From positions 1,922,001 through 1,986,000 of the forward strand of contig NZ_CP013481.2 of assembly GCF_001465595.2 (NCBI RefSeq): DNA of 64,000 bases. Direction: 5' to 3'. Shown here piece after piece: positions 1 to 10,290 of this stretch. Each line of letters opens with the position of its first letter. The first letter of the stretch is position 1. This DNA comes from Pandoraea apista. GTDB taxonomy: Bacteria; Pseudomonadota; Gammaproteobacteria; Burkholderiales; Burkholderiaceae. Both the position numbers and the translations under genes were made by a program. Under the pieces are notes generated by a model. That model had not been told where the DNA came from. It was given only the letters and a program-made list of their open reading frames with translations, and searched no databases.

Positions 1-713
1 ACGGCTTCAATATCAACGAAGACTGTGGCGCGACAGCGCCCGACGCACTCATGCGGGCCGTGCGGGCGAATCACGCGGACCTCGGCGTGGCGCTCGATGG
101 CGACGCCGATCGCTTGCAGATTGTCGACGGGGCCGGACGTCTCTATAACGGCGACGAATTACTGTATCTGTTAGTCAAGGACCGGCTGAACAACGGCGGC
201 GTGCAGGGGGCTGTGGGCACGTTGATGACCAACATGGCAGTGGAAGTTGCGCTCAAGAAGCTAGGCGTGCCGTTCGTGCGGGCCAAAGTCGGCGATCGTT
301 ACGTGCTTGAGCAACTGTACAAACACGGTTGGCAGATCGGCGCGGAAGGGTCCGGCCATATTCTCTGTCTGGACAAGCACACCACCGGCGACGGCATTGT
401 CTCGGCGCTTCAGGTGCTCGCCGCCATTCGCCGCGCGAACAACAAGCCGCTGGCGAAATTGCTCGACGACGTGCGCCTGTTCCCGCAGCACATGATCAAC
501 GTGCGTACGCCGGTGGGGTACGACTGGCAGAACGACAGCCGTCTGGCTGCCGAGCGTGAGGCCATCGAGGCCAAGCTGGGCGACACCGGGCGCGTACTGA
601 TCCGTGCCTCCGGAACCGAACCGGTGCTGCGTGTAATGGTCGAGGCTCGCGAAGAGTCACAGGCCACTTCATTCGCTCAACGACTGGCAAGCGTCGTCAA
701 AACGGCGGCATGA
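1..713 (+). CDS. glmM: Phosphoglucosamine mutase GlmM, C-terminal part (5' truncated by window)
   Basis: Interconverts glucosamine-6-phosphate and glucosamine-1-phosphate, feeding UDP-GlcNAc synthesis for peptidoglycan and LPS in the cytosol. Reading starts in frame at base 3 and the gene continues left of the window. Visible are the metal-binding loop DGDADR, the substrate loop GEGSGH in the form AEGSGHI, and the C-terminal phosphate-binding loop [15 protein letters not shown], all hallmarks of the family. About 236 residues remain of a usual 445-450. The stop is TGA at 711-713. In related genomes glmM follows folP and precedes the pst genes, as here. The active-site serine region is outside the window. 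Confidence 0.97.
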   Translation, partial: GFNINEDCGATAPDALMRAVRANHADLGVALDGDADRLQIVDGAGRLYNGDELLYLLVKDRLNNGGVQGAVGTLMTNMAVEVALKKLGVPFVRAKVGDRYVLEQLYKHGWQIGAEGSGHILCLDKHTTGDGIVSALQVLAAIRRANNKPLAKLLDDVRLFPQHMINVRTPVGYDWQNDSRLAAEREAIEAKLGDTGRVLIRASGTEPVLRVMVEAREESQATSFAQRLASVVKTAA

Positions 714-1113
714 TCGGTCTTTGCCATCTGCGGCCGTCACTTTGCGTGGCGGCCTGCAACCCCCTTCGGCTGCCCGTCACGTTGTAAATCCCATCTCCCC
801 CGGCGAACGCTTTCAGCGGATCGCCGCGTCGTTGTCTTCCCTGATTCCCATCATAGGAATGTTCTTTGCCGGACGTTCACATTTGTGACACCGGCGCTGA
901 GCATTGTCAGATCATTTCCGACATCGCTAGGTCATTGTCACGAAGCGGACATGCGCGCTGGAAGGGGGGCGCCGAGACACAAAAATCTCGTGGGAAGGCT
1001 CCGAAACCCGCGCCAATCAACGATCTCTTCAAAATCCCAGGTGTGACGGAAGGCGAATGCAATATGACGATTCCGAGGCGACTTTGTGACGCCAATATTG
1101 TGAGCTTTCTGAA
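714..1113. other. Intergenic region upstream of the pst operon
   Basis: About 400 bases without a convincing gene. A short open frame at 866-1117 has no family resemblance and runs into the pstS promoter, so I do not call it. The region is richer in A and T toward its right end and contains further TGTGAC/TGTCA-like half-sites around 890-945 and 1085-1105, possibly weaker PhoB contacts upstream of the main box. Confidence 0.5.
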
Positions 1114-1147
1114 ATGACATATTACTGTCACATTCCGAATCTATTCT
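1114..1147 (+). promoter_or_regulatory. PhoB box and -10 of the pst promoter
   Basis: Bases 1114-1131 read ATGACATATTACTGTCAC, two TGNCA-type repeats 11 bases apart with an A/T centre. This is close to the PhoB box consensus CTGTCATAWAWCTGTCAY. Ten bases downstream, 1142-1147 is TATTCT, the expected place for a -10 when the Pho box replaces the -35. The start of pstS is 43 bases further on. I infer induction of pstSCAB-phoU-phoBR by phosphorylated PhoB under phosphate limitation. Confidence 0.85.
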
Positions 1148-1190
1148 TCGAGCCATCCACACGCTGTACCACACCAACTCGGAGAGATCC

Positions 1191-2225
1191 ATGAAGCTGA
1201 TGAAGACTGCGATTGCCGGCCTCGCTGGCGTTCTGTTCGCCGCTGGCGCGATTGCGGGCGAGATTACGGGCGCAGGCAGCACGTTTGCCGCTCCGATCTA
1301 CACCAAGTGGGCCGACGCTTACCAAAAGTCGACCTCCAACAAAGTCAACTACCAGGGCATCGGTTCGTCGGGCGGCATCAAGCAAATCCAGGCCAAGACT
1401 GTCGATTTCGCCGGTTCGGACGCCCCGCTGACGGATGAAGAGCTGGCCAAGCAAGGCTTGTTCCAATTCCCGACGGTTGTCGGCGGCATTGTGCCGGTGA
1501 TCAACGTGCCGGGCGTGAAGCCGGGCGAGTTGGTCCTGTCGGGCGAAGTGCTGGGCGACATCTACCTGGGCAAGATCAAGAAGTGGAACGATCCGGCCAT
1601 CGCCAAGCTGAACCCGAAGGTCAAGCTGCCGGATACCGACATTGCCGTGGTTCGCCGCGCTGACGGTTCGGGCACGAGCTTCGTGTTCACGAACTACCTG
1701 TCGAAGGTCAACGCCGAATGGAAGAGCAAGGTTGGCGAAGGCACCACGGTCAACTGGCCGACGGGTACGGGCGGTAAGGGCAACGACGGCGTTGCTGCCT
1801 TCGTGCAACGTCTGCCGGGCGCTATCGGTTATGTCGAGTCGGCCTACGCCAAGCAGAACAAGCTGACGTACACGGCCCTGACGAACGCGGAAGGCAAGGC
1901 TGTCGAGCCGACCGCCGAGACGTTCGCTGCCGCTGCTGCCAAGGCTGAGTGGTCGAAGACGTTCTACCAGATCCTGACGAACGAGAAGGGCGACAAGTCG
2001 TGGCCGATCGTTGCGGCGACCTTCGTGCTCGTGCACCAGAAGGCTGACGCCGGCAAGGAAGCCCAAAGCGCCGACGTGCTCAAGTTCTTCGACTGGTCGT
2101 TCAAGAACGGTGTGAACACCGCCAAGGAACTGGACTACATCCCGCTGCCGGAAGATGTTCTGAAGCAGATCCGCGCTGGCTGGAAGGCCAAGGTTGCCGA
2201 GTCGGCCACCAAGGCCGGCATCTAA
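1191..2225 (+). CDS. pstS: Phosphate ABC transporter, periplasmic binding protein PstS
   Basis: High-affinity periplasmic phosphate receptor of the Pst system. The 344-residue protein has a Sec signal peptide (residues 1 to about 22, ending AGAIAG). The phosphate-binding motifs follow: [11 protein letters not shown] near the mature N-terminus, [20 protein letters not shown], and RADGSGTSF in the second lobe. Length and order match the family. The start is supported by GGAGAG at 1181-1186. It lies directly under a PhoB box and is separated from pstC by 137 bases with a strong hairpin, so it is probably made in excess over the membrane subunits. Confidence 0.98.
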   Translation: MKLMKTAIAGLAGVLFAAGAIAGEITGAGSTFAAPIYTKWADAYQKSTSNKVNYQGIGSSGGIKQIQAKTVDFAGSDAPLTDEELAKQGLFQFPTVVGGIVPVINVPGVKPGELVLSGEVLGDIYLGKIKKWNDPAIAKLNPKVKLPDTDIAVVRRADGSGTSFVFTNYLSKVNAEWKSKVGEGTTVNWPTGTGGKGNDGVAAFVQRLPGAIGYVESAYAKQNKLTYTALTNAEGKAVEPTAETFAAAAAKAEWSKTFYQILTNEKGDKSWPIVAATFVLVHQKADAGKEAQSADVLKFFDWSFKNGVNTAKELDYIPLPEDVLKQIRAGWKAKVAESATKAGI

Positions 2226-2239
2226 AGCACCTTGCAGGT

Positions 2240-2271
2240 TATCGGGCAATGCAACGTTGTGTTGCCCGATA
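2240..2271 (+). promoter_or_regulatory. Intercistronic hairpin between pstS and pstC
   Basis: TATCGGGCAA (2240-2249) pairs perfectly with TTGCCCGATA (2262-2271) across a 12-base loop, with no following T-run. A stem at this place is typical of elements that protect the pstS message or partly end transcription, giving more binding protein than permease. The role is inferred. Confidence 0.6.
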
Positions 2272-2362
2272 CCTCAGAACCGGCAATATCCGCGCCGCCT
2301 GTTCCGAAGCCCGAGTTCTGATCTGGCAACGGCTGGCGGCGCGCTCACGCTGAGACGACATC

Positions 2363-3337
2363 ATGGCAGAAGCCACCAGCCCCCTCGCAACACCGGGCGC
2401 ACAGCGCGCTCCGTCTTCCGTTGGCGACTTTCTCTTCGCGATGCTGACTCGCGGCGCCGCTCTCGTCACGCTGCTCTTGCTCGGTGGCATCATTGTGTCG
2501 CTGATCATCAGCGCGCTGCCGTCGATTCAGAAGTTTGGCTTCGCCTTCCTGTGGACGAAGGACTGGGATCCTCCCGCCGAACAATTCGGCGCGCTCGTGC
2601 CCATCTACGGCACGATCATCACCTCCGTCATTGCCCTTATCGTTGCGGTGCCGGTGAGCTTCGGCATTGCCCTGTTTTTGACAGAACTCTCGCCCGTATG
2701 GCTGCGCCGCCCGCTCGGCACTGCCATCGAGCTGCTTGCCGCCATTCCGAGCATCGTCTACGGGATGTGGGGCCTGCTGGTCTTCGCCCCGATCTTCAGC
2801 CAGTACTTCCAGAAGCCGCTGGGCGCGCTGCTCGGCAATGTGCCGGTCATTGGCGCGTTGTTCCAGGGGCCGCCACTTGGCATCGGTATTCTGCCCGCCG
2901 GCGTGATCCTCGCGATCATGATCATTCCGTACATCGCCTCGGTCATGCGCGACGTGTTCGAAGTGACGCCCGTGCTGCTCAAGGAGTCGGCCTACGGTAT
3001 CGGTTGCACGACCTGGGAAGTGATGTGGCGCGTTGTGCTGCCCTTCACGAAGACCGGTGTGATCGGCGGCATCATGCTCGGCCTGGGCCGCGCGCTCGGG
3101 GAGACCATGGCCGTCACGTTCGTGATCGGTAACACGAACCTGCTCGACAACATCTCGCTGTACTCGCCGGGTAACAGCATTACCTCGGCACTCGCCAACG
3201 AGTTCGCCGAAGCCGGCCCCGGCCTGCACACGTCGGCCCTGATGGAGCTCGGCCTGATTCTGTTCTTCATCACTTTTGTCGTGCTGGCGCTGTCCAAGCT
3301 CATGCTGCTGCGCCTCGAAAAGGGCGAAGGTAAATAA
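2363..3337 (+). CDS. pstC: Phosphate ABC transporter permease PstC
   Basis: Inner-membrane subunit that forms the phosphate channel with PstA. 324 residues with about six hydrophobic helices; the first is at about residues 33-55 and follows a polar N-terminus. The binding-protein-dependent transport signature (EAA loop) is at [19 protein letters not shown], followed by [19 protein letters not shown]. Length is normal for the family. The stop TAA (3335-3337) abuts the ATG of pstA with no gap, implying translational coupling. Part of the Pho-regulated operon. Confidence 0.97.
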   Translation: MAEATSPLATPGAQRAPSSVGDFLFAMLTRGAALVTLLLLGGIIVSLIISALPSIQKFGFAFLWTKDWDPPAEQFGALVPIYGTIITSVIALIVAVPVSFGIALFLTELSPVWLRRPLGTAIELLAAIPSIVYGMWGLLVFAPIFSQYFQKPLGALLGNVPVIGALFQGPPLGIGILPAGVILAIMIIPYIASVMRDVFEVTPVLLKESAYGIGCTTWEVMWRVVLPFTKTGVIGGIMLGLGRALGETMAVTFVIGNTNLLDNISLYSPGNSITSALANEFAEAGPGLHTSALMELGLILFFITFVVLALSKLMLLRLEKGEGK

Positions 3338-4234
3338 ATGACTCAACAAGCGCTCGAATTGGAAACACCCGCCGTGAAGCCCACCGACGCCTTTACCCGC
3401 GTGCGGCTGCAAGCTTACCGCCGCCGCAAGAACATCTTCGCGATCGCCATGTCGCTCGCGGCGATGGCCTTCGGCCTGATCTGGCTGCTGTGGATTCTGT
3501 ACACCACGCTCTCGCTGGGCATCGGTGGCCTGTCGCTGTCGCTGTTCACGGAAATGACACCGCCGCCGAACACTGCGGGCGGGGGGCTTGCCAACGCCAT
3601 CGCCGGCAGTATCGTGATGGTCGGTGTAGCCACGCTCGTGGGCACGCCGCTCGGTATTCTGGCCGGCGTTTATCTGGCGGAGTACGGCCAGAAGTCATGG
3701 CTCGCGAGCATTACGCGTTTCATCAACGACATTCTGCTTTCGGCGCCGTCGATCGTGATTGGTCTGTTCGTGTACGCACTGGTGGTGGCGCAGATGGGGC
3801 ACTTCTCGGCCTGGGCCGGCATTATCTCGCTCGCGCTGTTGCAGATCCCGATCGTGATCCGCACCACGGAGAACATGCTCAAGCTGGTGCCGAACAATCT
3901 GCGTGAAGCTGCCTTTGCCCTGGGCACGCCGAAGTGGCGCATTATCGTCAAGATCACATTGAAGGCGTCGATCGCCGGTATCGTGACGGGCGTGCTGCTG
4001 GCTGTGGCGCGTATCGCAGGTGAGACGGCACCGCTGCTGTTCACGGCGCTCTCGAATCAGTTCTGGTCGATGAACCTGAACCAGCCGATGGCCAACCTGC
4101 CGGTCACGATTTTCAAATTTGCCATGAGCCCGTTTGCGGAGTGGCAGGCCCTTGCCTGGGCGGGCGTGTTCATCATCACCCTCGGGGTGCTGTTCCTGAA
4201 CATTCTGGCGCGCACGTTGTTTGCCAAGAAGTAA
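3338..4234 (+). CDS. pstA: Phosphate ABC transporter permease PstA
   Basis: Second channel subunit of the Pst transporter, 298 residues and polytopic. A short cytosolic N-terminus (about 38 residues) precedes the first helix ([20 protein letters not shown]). The EAA loop is [19 protein letters not shown], followed by [19 protein letters not shown], the conserved PstA stretch. It begins at the base after the pstC stop and ends six bases before the first possible pstB start, so the three genes are one translational unit. Confidence 0.97.
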   Translation: MTQQALELETPAVKPTDAFTRVRLQAYRRRKNIFAIAMSLAAMAFGLIWLLWILYTTLSLGIGGLSLSLFTEMTPPPNTAGGGLANAIAGSIVMVGVATLVGTPLGILAGVYLAEYGQKSWLASITRFINDILLSAPSIVIGLFVYALVVAQMGHFSAWAGIISLALLQIPIVIRTTENMLKLVPNNLREAAFALGTPKWRIIVKITLKASIAGIVTGVLLAVARIAGETAPLLFTALSNQFWSMNLNQPMANLPVTIFKFAMSPFAEWQALAWAGVFIITLGVLFLNILARTLFAKK

Positions 4235-4240
4235 CCGGCA

Positions 4241-5077
4241 ATGACAAACGACGCAACGCTACGACACGACGCAAACCTGACGGTTGAGACGAACATGACG
4301 AATCCGACGCAAGAAATCAAACTGCCCTCGAAGATTGAAGTCAAGAATCTGAACTTCTTCTACGACAAGTACCACGCACTCAAGAACATCAATCTGCGCA
4401 TTCCCGACCGTAAGGTGACGGCCTTCATCGGCCCGTCGGGTTGCGGCAAGTCGACGCTGCTGCGCACGTTCAACAAGATGTACGCCCTGTACCCGGAGCA
4501 ACGTGCCGAGGGCGAGATCAACATGGACGGCGAGAACCTGCTGACTGCGAAGCAGGACATTGCGCTGTTGCGCGCGAAGGTCGGCATGGTGTTCCAGAAG
4601 CCGACGCCGTTCCCGATGTCGATCTACGACAACATCTCGTTCGGTGTGCGTCTGTTCGAAAAGCTCTCGCGCTCGGAAATGGACGACCGCGTGGAGTGGG
4701 CGCTGACCAAGGCGGCGCTGTGGAGCGAAGTCAAGGACAAGCTGCAACAGTCGGGCTATGGTCTGTCGGGCGGTCAGCAACAACGCTTGTGCATTGCGCG
4801 CGGCATCGCCATTCGTCCGGAAGTGCTGCTGCTCGACGAGCCGTGCTCGGCGCTCGACCCGATCTCCACGGGCCGCATCGAAGAACTGATCGCGGAACTC
4901 AAGGACGACTACACGGTGGTGATCGTTACGCACAACATGCAGCAGGCTGCGCGTTGTTCGGACTACACGGCGTATATGTATCTGGGCGAGCTGATCGAAT
5001 TCGGCGAGACCGAGAAGATCTTCATCAAGCCGGATCGCAAAGAGACTGAAGACTACATCACCGGCCGTTTCGGTTGA
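4241..5077 (+). CDS. pstB: Phosphate ABC transporter ATPase PstB
   Basis: Cytosolic ATPase that powers phosphate import through PstCA and takes part in the PhoR signalling complex. In the 278-residue reading the Walker A loop is GPSGCGKST at residues 64-72, the signature LSGGQQQR at 175-182 and Walker B VLLLDEP at 195-201, with a switch His in IVTHNMQQA. An internal ATG at 4295 would give a 260-residue protein, nearer the usual length, and neither start has a strong ribosome site. The extra 18 residues are therefore uncertain. Confidence 0.97.
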   Translation: MTNDATLRHDANLTVETNMTNPTQEIKLPSKIEVKNLNFFYDKYHALKNINLRIPDRKVTAFIGPSGCGKSTLLRTFNKMYALYPEQRAEGEINMDGENLLTAKQDIALLRAKVGMVFQKPTPFPMSIYDNISFGVRLFEKLSRSEMDDRVEWALTKAALWSEVKDKLQQSGYGLSGGQQQRLCIARGIAIRPEVLLLDEPCSALDPISTGRIEELIAELKDDYTVVIVTHNMQQAARCSDYTAYMYLGELIEFGETEKIFIKPDRKETEDYITGRFG

Positions 5078-5099
5078 TGCCCACGAGGAAACCCGCGAC

Positions 5100-5807
5100 A
5101 TGAACGATAAACACCTCTCCAGCCAGTTCGACTCCGACCTGAACCAGGTTTGCTCGCGCGTCCTTGAAATGGGCGGCCTGGTCGAATCGCAGATCGTGAC
5201 TGCCATGCAGGGCCTCAATACGTTCGACCGTAATCTGGTCGACGAAGTGATCGCCAACGAGCATCGTCTGAACACGATGGAAGTCGAGATCGACGACGAG
5301 TGCAGCAAGATCATTGCCCGCCGTCAGCCGACCGCGCGCGATCTGCGTCTGCTGCTCTCGATCTCGAAGACGATCACCAACCTCGAGCGCGCAGGCGACG
5401 AGGCCGAGAAGATCGCCAAGCGTACGCGCCACCTGCTTGAAGACGGTGCGGCGCAAAGCGTGAACTTCGCGGAAATCAAGCTCTCGGGCGAGATGGCTGC
5501 GCAGTTGCTGCGTCGCACGCTGGACGCATTCGCGCGTCTGGACATCGTGGCGGCTGCCGAGATCGTGCGCGACGACAAGGCCATCGACAATGAGTTTCGT
5601 GGCTTCGTGCGAAAATTGGTCACGTACATGATGGAAGATCCGCGCACCATCTCGGCTGGTCTGGATTTCCTGTTCATCGCCAAGGCTGTCGAGCGTATCG
5701 GCGATCACGCGAAGAACATCGCCGAATTCATCATTTACATTGTCAAAGGCACTGACGTCCGGCACATTTCGCGCGAAGATTTGCAGCGAAAAGTGCAGGG
5801 CGAATAA
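5100..5807 (+). CDS. phoU: Phosphate signalling complex protein PhoU
   Basis: Peripheral cytosolic protein linking Pst transporter activity to PhoR and keeping the Pho regulon off when phosphate is plentiful. 235 residues, two tandem three-helix PhoU domains. The metal-binding signatures E-x-x-x-D appear as EVEIDDECSK and LERAGDEAEKIA in the first repeat, and VERIGDHAKNIAEF in the second. It starts 22 bases after pstB behind GAGGAAACC and precedes phoB by 36 bases, the standard pst-phoU-phoBR order. Confidence 0.97.
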   Translation: MNDKHLSSQFDSDLNQVCSRVLEMGGLVESQIVTAMQGLNTFDRNLVDEVIANEHRLNTMEVEIDDECSKIIARRQPTARDLRLLLSISKTITNLERAGDEAEKIAKRTRHLLEDGAAQSVNFAEIKLSGEMAAQLLRRTLDAFARLDIVAAAEIVRDDKAIDNEFRGFVRKLVTYMMEDPRTISAGLDFLFIAKAVERIGDHAKNIAEFIIYIVKGTDVRHISREDLQRKVQGE

Positions 5808-5843
5808 AAGGCCGGACATTACTGAAGGTTTGAGAGGGAACCG

Positions 5844-6545
5844 ATGCCTAGCAGCATTCTGATCGTAGAAGACGAACCGGCGATTTCCGAGCTGATCTCC
5901 GTTAATCTGCAACACGCGGGTCACTACCCGATTCGCGCATACAACGCGGAGCAGGCGCTCACGCTGATCAGTGACGTCCTGCCGGATCTCGTATTGCTTG
6001 ACTGGATGCTGCCGGGCAAGTCGGGCGTGACGTTCGCGCGCGAGCTGCGAGCGAACGAGCGCACCAAGCATGTGCCGATCATCATGCTCACCGCGCGCAG
6101 CGAAGAACAGGACAAGGTGATGGGGCTGGAGATCGGCGCGGACGATTACGTGACCAAACCGTTCTCGCCGAAAGAACTGATGGCCCGTATCAAGGCGGTA
6201 TTGCGCCGCCGCGCACCGCAGTTGACCGAAGACGTGGTGAGCGTGAACGGCCTGAAGCTCGATCCGGCCACGCATCGCGTGACGAGTCATCAGTCGAGCG
6301 GCGACATCAAGCTCGATCTGGGGCCGACGGAGTTCCGCCTGCTGCACTTCTTCATGACGCACCCGGAGCGTGTGCACAGCCGCTCGCAACTGCTCGATCA
6401 GGTGTGGGGCGATCATGTGTTCGTGGAAGAGCGCACGGTGGATGTGCACATCAAGCGTCTACGCGCCGCGCTCAAGCCGGCGGGGCACGATGCTATGATC
6501 GAGACCGTACGCGGCAGCGGCTACCGTCTGACGAAGTCGGTCTGA
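5844..6545 (+). CDS. phoB: Phosphate regulon response regulator PhoB
   Basis: OmpR-family activator of the Pho regulon. 233 residues: a receiver domain (1 to about 120) with acidic pair E9/D10, phosphoacceptor D53 in LLDWMLPG, T in IIMLTAR and K in YVTKPFSP. A winged-helix DNA-binding domain follows (about 135-233), with the recognition helix RSQLLDQVWGDHVFVEERTV. Its likely targets in this window are the PhoB boxes before pstS and between ppk1 and ppx. GAGAGGGAAC precedes the start. Confidence 0.98.
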   Translation: MPSSILIVEDEPAISELISVNLQHAGHYPIRAYNAEQALTLISDVLPDLVLLDWMLPGKSGVTFARELRANERTKHVPIIMLTARSEEQDKVMGLEIGADDYVTKPFSPKELMARIKAVLRRRAPQLTEDVVSVNGLKLDPATHRVTSHQSSGDIKLDLGPTEFRLLHFFMTHPERVHSRSQLLDQVWGDHVFVEERTVDVHIKRLRAALKPAGHDAMIETVRGSGYRLTKSV

Positions 6546-6636
6546 GGCATCGGGCCTCGACTCCGGCCGAGACCTGCCGTGCCAATGCCGCTCCTGCCCG
6601 ATGGGCGGCGGGCGGCAATCTTCCTGTGCATCGTCT

Positions 6637-7977
6637 ATGAATATCATCTGGGCCCGTGCGCTGGCGTTCCTGATCCTGCAAGCGGCCATTTCGGTGGCCG
6701 TAGGCTGGCTCTTTGGGGCAAGCGCGGGCTACGTCACCGCCATTGTCCTGCTGGTGACGCAGCTCTTCTTCAATGTCTACCATGCCCAGCGCCTCTGGCG
6801 TTTGCTCGACGCGCCGGTCTATGGCGAAGTGCCGAGCGCACTTGGGTTGTGGGGCGAAATCTACTATCGACTGCACAAGCTGGCCAAGCGCTGGCATAAC
6901 CAGGTCAAGCAGGTGGAACAACAGCACGCGCGTTTTATTCAGGCGATTCAGGCATCGCCCAACGGCGTGATCATGCTCGACGAGCACAATCAGATCGAGT
7001 GGTGCAATGCGATTGCCGAGGCGCACTTCGGCATCGATGCCAAACGAGATCTGCGTCAACAGATCACACACCTTCTGCGCACGCCTGCCTTTGTGCACTA
7101 CCTGTCCTCGGAGCGCTACGACGAGGCGCTGCTCATGCACCACATGGGCGAGAAGCGAAACAACGTGCTCTCCATGCAGGTGTTCCCTTACGGCGACAAC
7201 CGCAAGCTCATTATTTCGCTCGACGTCACCGATCTCGAGCGCACCGACTCGATGCGCCGCGATTTCGTGGCCAACGTCTCGCATGAACTCAAGACACCGC
7301 TCACGGTGCTCTCCGGATTCCTGGAGACGGTCGGCGAACTGCCGCTCTCTCCCGACGAGATCCAGCGCTATGTCGAGATCATGCGGCAGCAGGCGTCGCG
7401 CATGCAGAACATCGTGAACGATCTGCTCACGCTGGCGAAGCTCGAAGGCAGCGGCAAGCCGCCGCCGGACGACCGGATCGACATGGGCATGCAGATGCGA
7501 TCGCTGCGCAGCGACGCCGAAGGGCTCTCGCAGGGGCAGCATGTGATCGAGGTGAGAGGGGCTGACGGACTCGATCTGCGCGGCGCCGAAGGCGAGCTGC
7601 ATAGTGCGTTCAGCAATCTCGTGAGCAATGCGGTGCGCTATACGCCGCCAGGCGGCAAGATCCAGATCGAGTGGGCGGCGACCGACGATGGCGGCGCTCG
7701 CTTCGTGGTAATCGACTCCGGGCTGGGCATTCCGGCGGAGCATATTCCCCGGCTTACCGAGCGGTTCTACCGCATCGACCGCAGCCGCTCACGGGATACG
7801 GGCGGCACCGGTCTTGGCCTCGCGATCGTCAAACATGTGCTGACGCGCCATCAGGCCGATCTACGGGTGACGAGCGAGGAAGGGCGCGGCAGCACGTTTG
7901 CCATTCACTTCCCGCCAACGCGTGTGGTGCATCGTGCACCGATCGATGCCACGCCCAGCGTGACCGCGAGCGAATAA
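6637..7977 (+). CDS. phoR: Phosphate regulon sensor histidine kinase PhoR
   Basis: Membrane histidine kinase that phosphorylates PhoB on phosphate starvation. From the ATG at 6637 it has 446 residues: two closely spaced N-terminal membrane helices (about 5-48), a PAS domain (about 85-190), HisKA with His216 in VSHELKTP, the N box NLVSNAVRYTPPGG, and the G boxes DSGLGIP and GGTGLGLAIVKH. An upstream in-frame ATG at 6601 would add 12 polar, non-conserved residues before the first helix and looks wrong. The short periplasmic loop fits PhoR, which senses through PstSCAB/PhoU. Confidence 0.96.
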   Translation: MNIIWARALAFLILQAAISVAVGWLFGASAGYVTAIVLLVTQLFFNVYHAQRLWRLLDAPVYGEVPSALGLWGEIYYRLHKLAKRWHNQVKQVEQQHARFIQAIQASPNGVIMLDEHNQIEWCNAIAEAHFGIDAKRDLRQQITHLLRTPAFVHYLSSERYDEALLMHHMGEKRNNVLSMQVFPYGDNRKLIISLDVTDLERTDSMRRDFVANVSHELKTPLTVLSGFLETVGELPLSPDEIQRYVEIMRQQASRMQNIVNDLLTLAKLEGSGKPPPDDRIDMGMQMRSLRSDAEGLSQGQHVIEVRGADGLDLRGAEGELHSAFSNLVSNAVRYTPPGGKIQIEWAATDDGGARFVVIDSGLGIPAEHIPRLTERFYRIDRSRSRDTGGTGLGLAIVKHVLTRHQADLRVTSEEGRGSTFAIHFPPTRVVHRAPIDATPSVTASE

Positions 7978-8019
7978 GTGCGTGCGGCGGAAGGGATCTT
8001 CCGCCAGATCGAGGATTCG

Positions 8020-8060
8020 AAAAAAGAGCGTTCGACTTTGCGGTCGGGTGCTCTTTTTTT
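8020..8060 (+). terminator. Rho-independent terminator after phoR
   Basis: AAAAAAGAGC (8020-8029) pairs with GCTCTTTTTT (8050-8059) and runs into a T tract. The loop is long (20 bases). It sits 43 bases after the phoR stop and works in the + direction; the A-run on the other side could also serve the - strand. Confidence 0.65.
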
Positions 8061-8105
8061 ATCACTCGTACGCGCGATAGTGTGCGTAATCCGATGGATT
8101 GGACG

Positions 8106-8134
8106 AAAAAAGGGGGCTTTCGCCCCCCCCCTTT
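8106..8134. terminator. Bidirectional terminator between phoR and ppk1
   Basis: An A-run, GGGGGC, a TTTC loop, GCCCCC and a T-run form a compact hairpin with tracts on both sides. It lies between two convergent genes and 35 bases past the ppk1 stop, so it probably ends transcription from both. Confidence 0.75.
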
Positions 8135-8168
8135 TGCCTTGTGACAAACGACCTGCGTTGCCAACGAT

Positions 8169-10241
8169 TCAGTTGCCGGTCTGCATGTGTTGCGCGACTT
8201 CCTGCATTAGCGCCATCTGGCTGTTGAACGGCGTCTTGCCGGGTTTGCGACGCACGTAGCTGCCGTCCGGACGCATCAACCAGGCGGCCGTGTTGTCGCG
8301 CAAGTGAACCATGAGTCCCTCGCGGATCACGCGGGCCTTCAAACGCTTGTCGCGCACGGGGAAGGCGACTTCCACACGGCGGAAGAAGTTGCGTTCCATC
8401 CAGTCGGCGCTGGAAAGCATGACTTGCTCGTCGCCATGCGCATAGAAGTAATAGATGCGATGGTGCTCGAGAAAGCGCCCGACAATCGAGCGAACGGTAA
8501 TGTTCTCCGATAGTCCCGGTACTCCGGCGCGCAGCGCACAAACACCGCGCACGATCAGATCGATCTTCACGCCGGCGCGCGACGCCTTATAAAGTTCCGC
8601 AATGATCGTGGGTTCGAGCAACGCATTCATTTTCGCGATAATGCGCGCCTTCTTGCCAGCTGCCGCCGCTTCCGTTTCGCGACGGATCGCCTCGAGCAGA
8701 TGCGTGTGCATGGTGAACGGCGACTGCCACAGCGCGTGCAGGTGCGTCTGGCGGCCAATGCCGGTCAACTGCTGGAAGACGACGTGCACGTCGGCGCACA
8801 GGGCCTCGTCAGCCGTCATCAGGCCGAAATCCGTGTACAGGCGGGCCGTGCGGGGGTGGTAGTTGCCGGTGCCGAGGTGGGCATAACGCTTGAGGAACGT
8901 TTTCTTGCCGAGGCGGGTGCGTCGCACCACGAGCAGCATCTTCGCGTGGCACTTGTGGCCAACCACACCATACACGACGTGAGCACCGACGGCCTCGAGA
9001 CGTGCGGCCCAGTTGATGTTCGTCTGCTCGTCGAAGCGTGCGAGCAATTCCACCACCACCGTGACTTCCTTGCCGTTGCGCGCCGCTTCCATGAGGGCGT
9101 CCATCAACGAGGATTCGTTGCCGGTGCGATAGATCGTTTGCTTGATCGCCACGACATCGGGGTCGCGTGCGGCTTGCAGCAGCAGTTCGAGCACGGGCTG
9201 GAAGCTGTCGTACGGGTGGTGCAGCAGCAGATCGCCCTGATCGATGAGATCGAAAATCGCAGGCGACGCACTCATGCGCTTTGGCAGCGCCGGCACAAAC
9301 GGTACGAACTTCAGGTCGGGGCGGTCGACCATCTCGGGCAATGGCATCAGGCGCACGAGATTGACCGGACCTTTCACGCGGTAGCAATCCGAGTCGGACA
9401 GACCGCACTCGGTCTGGAGGCGTCGCACGAGTCGTGCCGGGGCGCCGGCATCGACTTCGAGGCGTACGGCATCGCCAAGGTGGCGGGCTGGGAGTTCACC
9501 TTGCAGCGCGGTGCGCAGGTTGGTGATTTCGTCTTCGTCGACGAACAGATCGCTGTTACGCGTGACACGAAACTGGTGGCAGCCCTTGGCTGTGAGTCCC
9601 GGGAACAGTTCGCTGGCGAAGCGCAGCATGAGCGAGCTGAGCAGCACGAAGCTGTTGGGCAGCGGGGCGAGTGCCGGCGGCATGGGCACCAGTCGGGGCA
9701 GGGCGCGCGGGGCCTGAACGATGGCGAGTTCGGCGTCGCGGCCGAAGGCGTCCTTGCCTTCGAGTTCGACGGCGAAGTTCAGGCTCTTGTTGAGTACGCG
9801 AGGGAACGGGTGCGCCGGATCGAGCCCGATGGGCGTGAGAACCGGCACCAGTTCGCGCAGAAAGTAGTCGCGGGCCCACTCAACCTGGGCGTCGTTCCAC
9901 TGTCCGGAGGGGTGAAAGGCGATACCCTCGGCCTCCAGGCGGGGCAGCAGACTGTCGAACATGGCGTACTGCTTTTCGACGAGTGCCTGTGCCCGGGCGC
10001 AGACTTGCGTGTAAACTTGCTGAAACGTCATGCCGTCGGGCGTGAGCATGCCCGGATTCTCGCGCATCTGCTCCTTCAGTCCGGCGACGCGGATCTCGAA
10101 GAATTCATCCATATTGCTACTCACGATACAGACGAAGCGCAAACGCTCTAATAATGGCGTGGCCGGATCGGCCGCCTGGGCAAGCACACGTTCGTTAAAC
10201 GCAAGGATGCCCAGCTCGCGATTGAGCAGCGGGTAATTCAT
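8169..10241 (-). CDS. ppk1: Polyphosphate kinase 1
   Basis: Makes inorganic polyphosphate from ATP through a phosphohistidine intermediate, at the membrane. Domains N, H, C1 and C2 are in order. The catalytic His is about residue 455 in AHLGTGNYHPRTARLY, a second conserved His is in FYAHGDEQVML, and the C2 signature SSADWMERNFFRRVEVAFP is intact. I start at 10241 (MNYPLLNRELGILAFNERV, 690 aa), where family similarity begins. An in-frame ATG at 10283 would add 14 atypical residues and lies only 8 bases from a PhoB box, inside the expected promoter. Divergent from ppx with a shared regulatory region. Confidence 0.96.
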   Translation of the reverse strand: MNYPLLNRELGILAFNERVLAQAADPATPLLERLRFVCIVSSNMDEFFEIRVAGLKEQMRENPGMLTPDGMTFQQVYTQVCARAQALVEKQYAMFDSLLPRLEAEGIAFHPSGQWNDAQVEWARDYFLRELVPVLTPIGLDPAHPFPRVLNKSLNFAVELEGKDAFGRDAELAIVQAPRALPRLVPMPPALAPLPNSFVLLSSLMLRFASELFPGLTAKGCHQFRVTRNSDLFVDEDEITNLRTALQGELPARHLGDAVRLEVDAGAPARLVRRLQTECGLSDSDCYRVKGPVNLVRLMPLPEMVDRPDLKFVPFVPALPKRMSASPAIFDLIDQGDLLLHHPYDSFQPVLELLLQAARDPDVVAIKQTIYRTGNESSLMDALMEAARNGKEVTVVVELLARFDEQTNINWAARLEAVGAHVVYGVVGHKCHAKMLLVVRRTRLGKKTFLKRYAHLGTGNYHPRTARLYTDFGLMTADEALCADVHVVFQQLTGIGRQTHLHALWQSPFTMHTHLLEAIRRETEAAAAGKKARIIAKMNALLEPTIIAELYKASRAGVKIDLIVRGVCALRAGVPGLSENITVRSIVGRFLEHHRIYYFYAHGDEQVMLSSADWMERNFFRRVEVAFPVRDKRLKARVIREGLMVHLRDNTAAWLMRPDGSYVRRKPGKTPFNSQMALMQEVAQHMQTGN

Positions 10242-10290
10242 AGTCGACGTGCGAAAGACATGGGATTGGCGTGAATTCTTCATCCGTATT

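Noticed and set aside
866..1117. 83-codon frame before pstS
   Set aside because: Runs into the PhoB box and has no recognisable features.
8700..10151. 483-codon + strand frame opposite ppk1
   Set aside because: Antisense shadow of the well conserved polyphosphate kinase gene.
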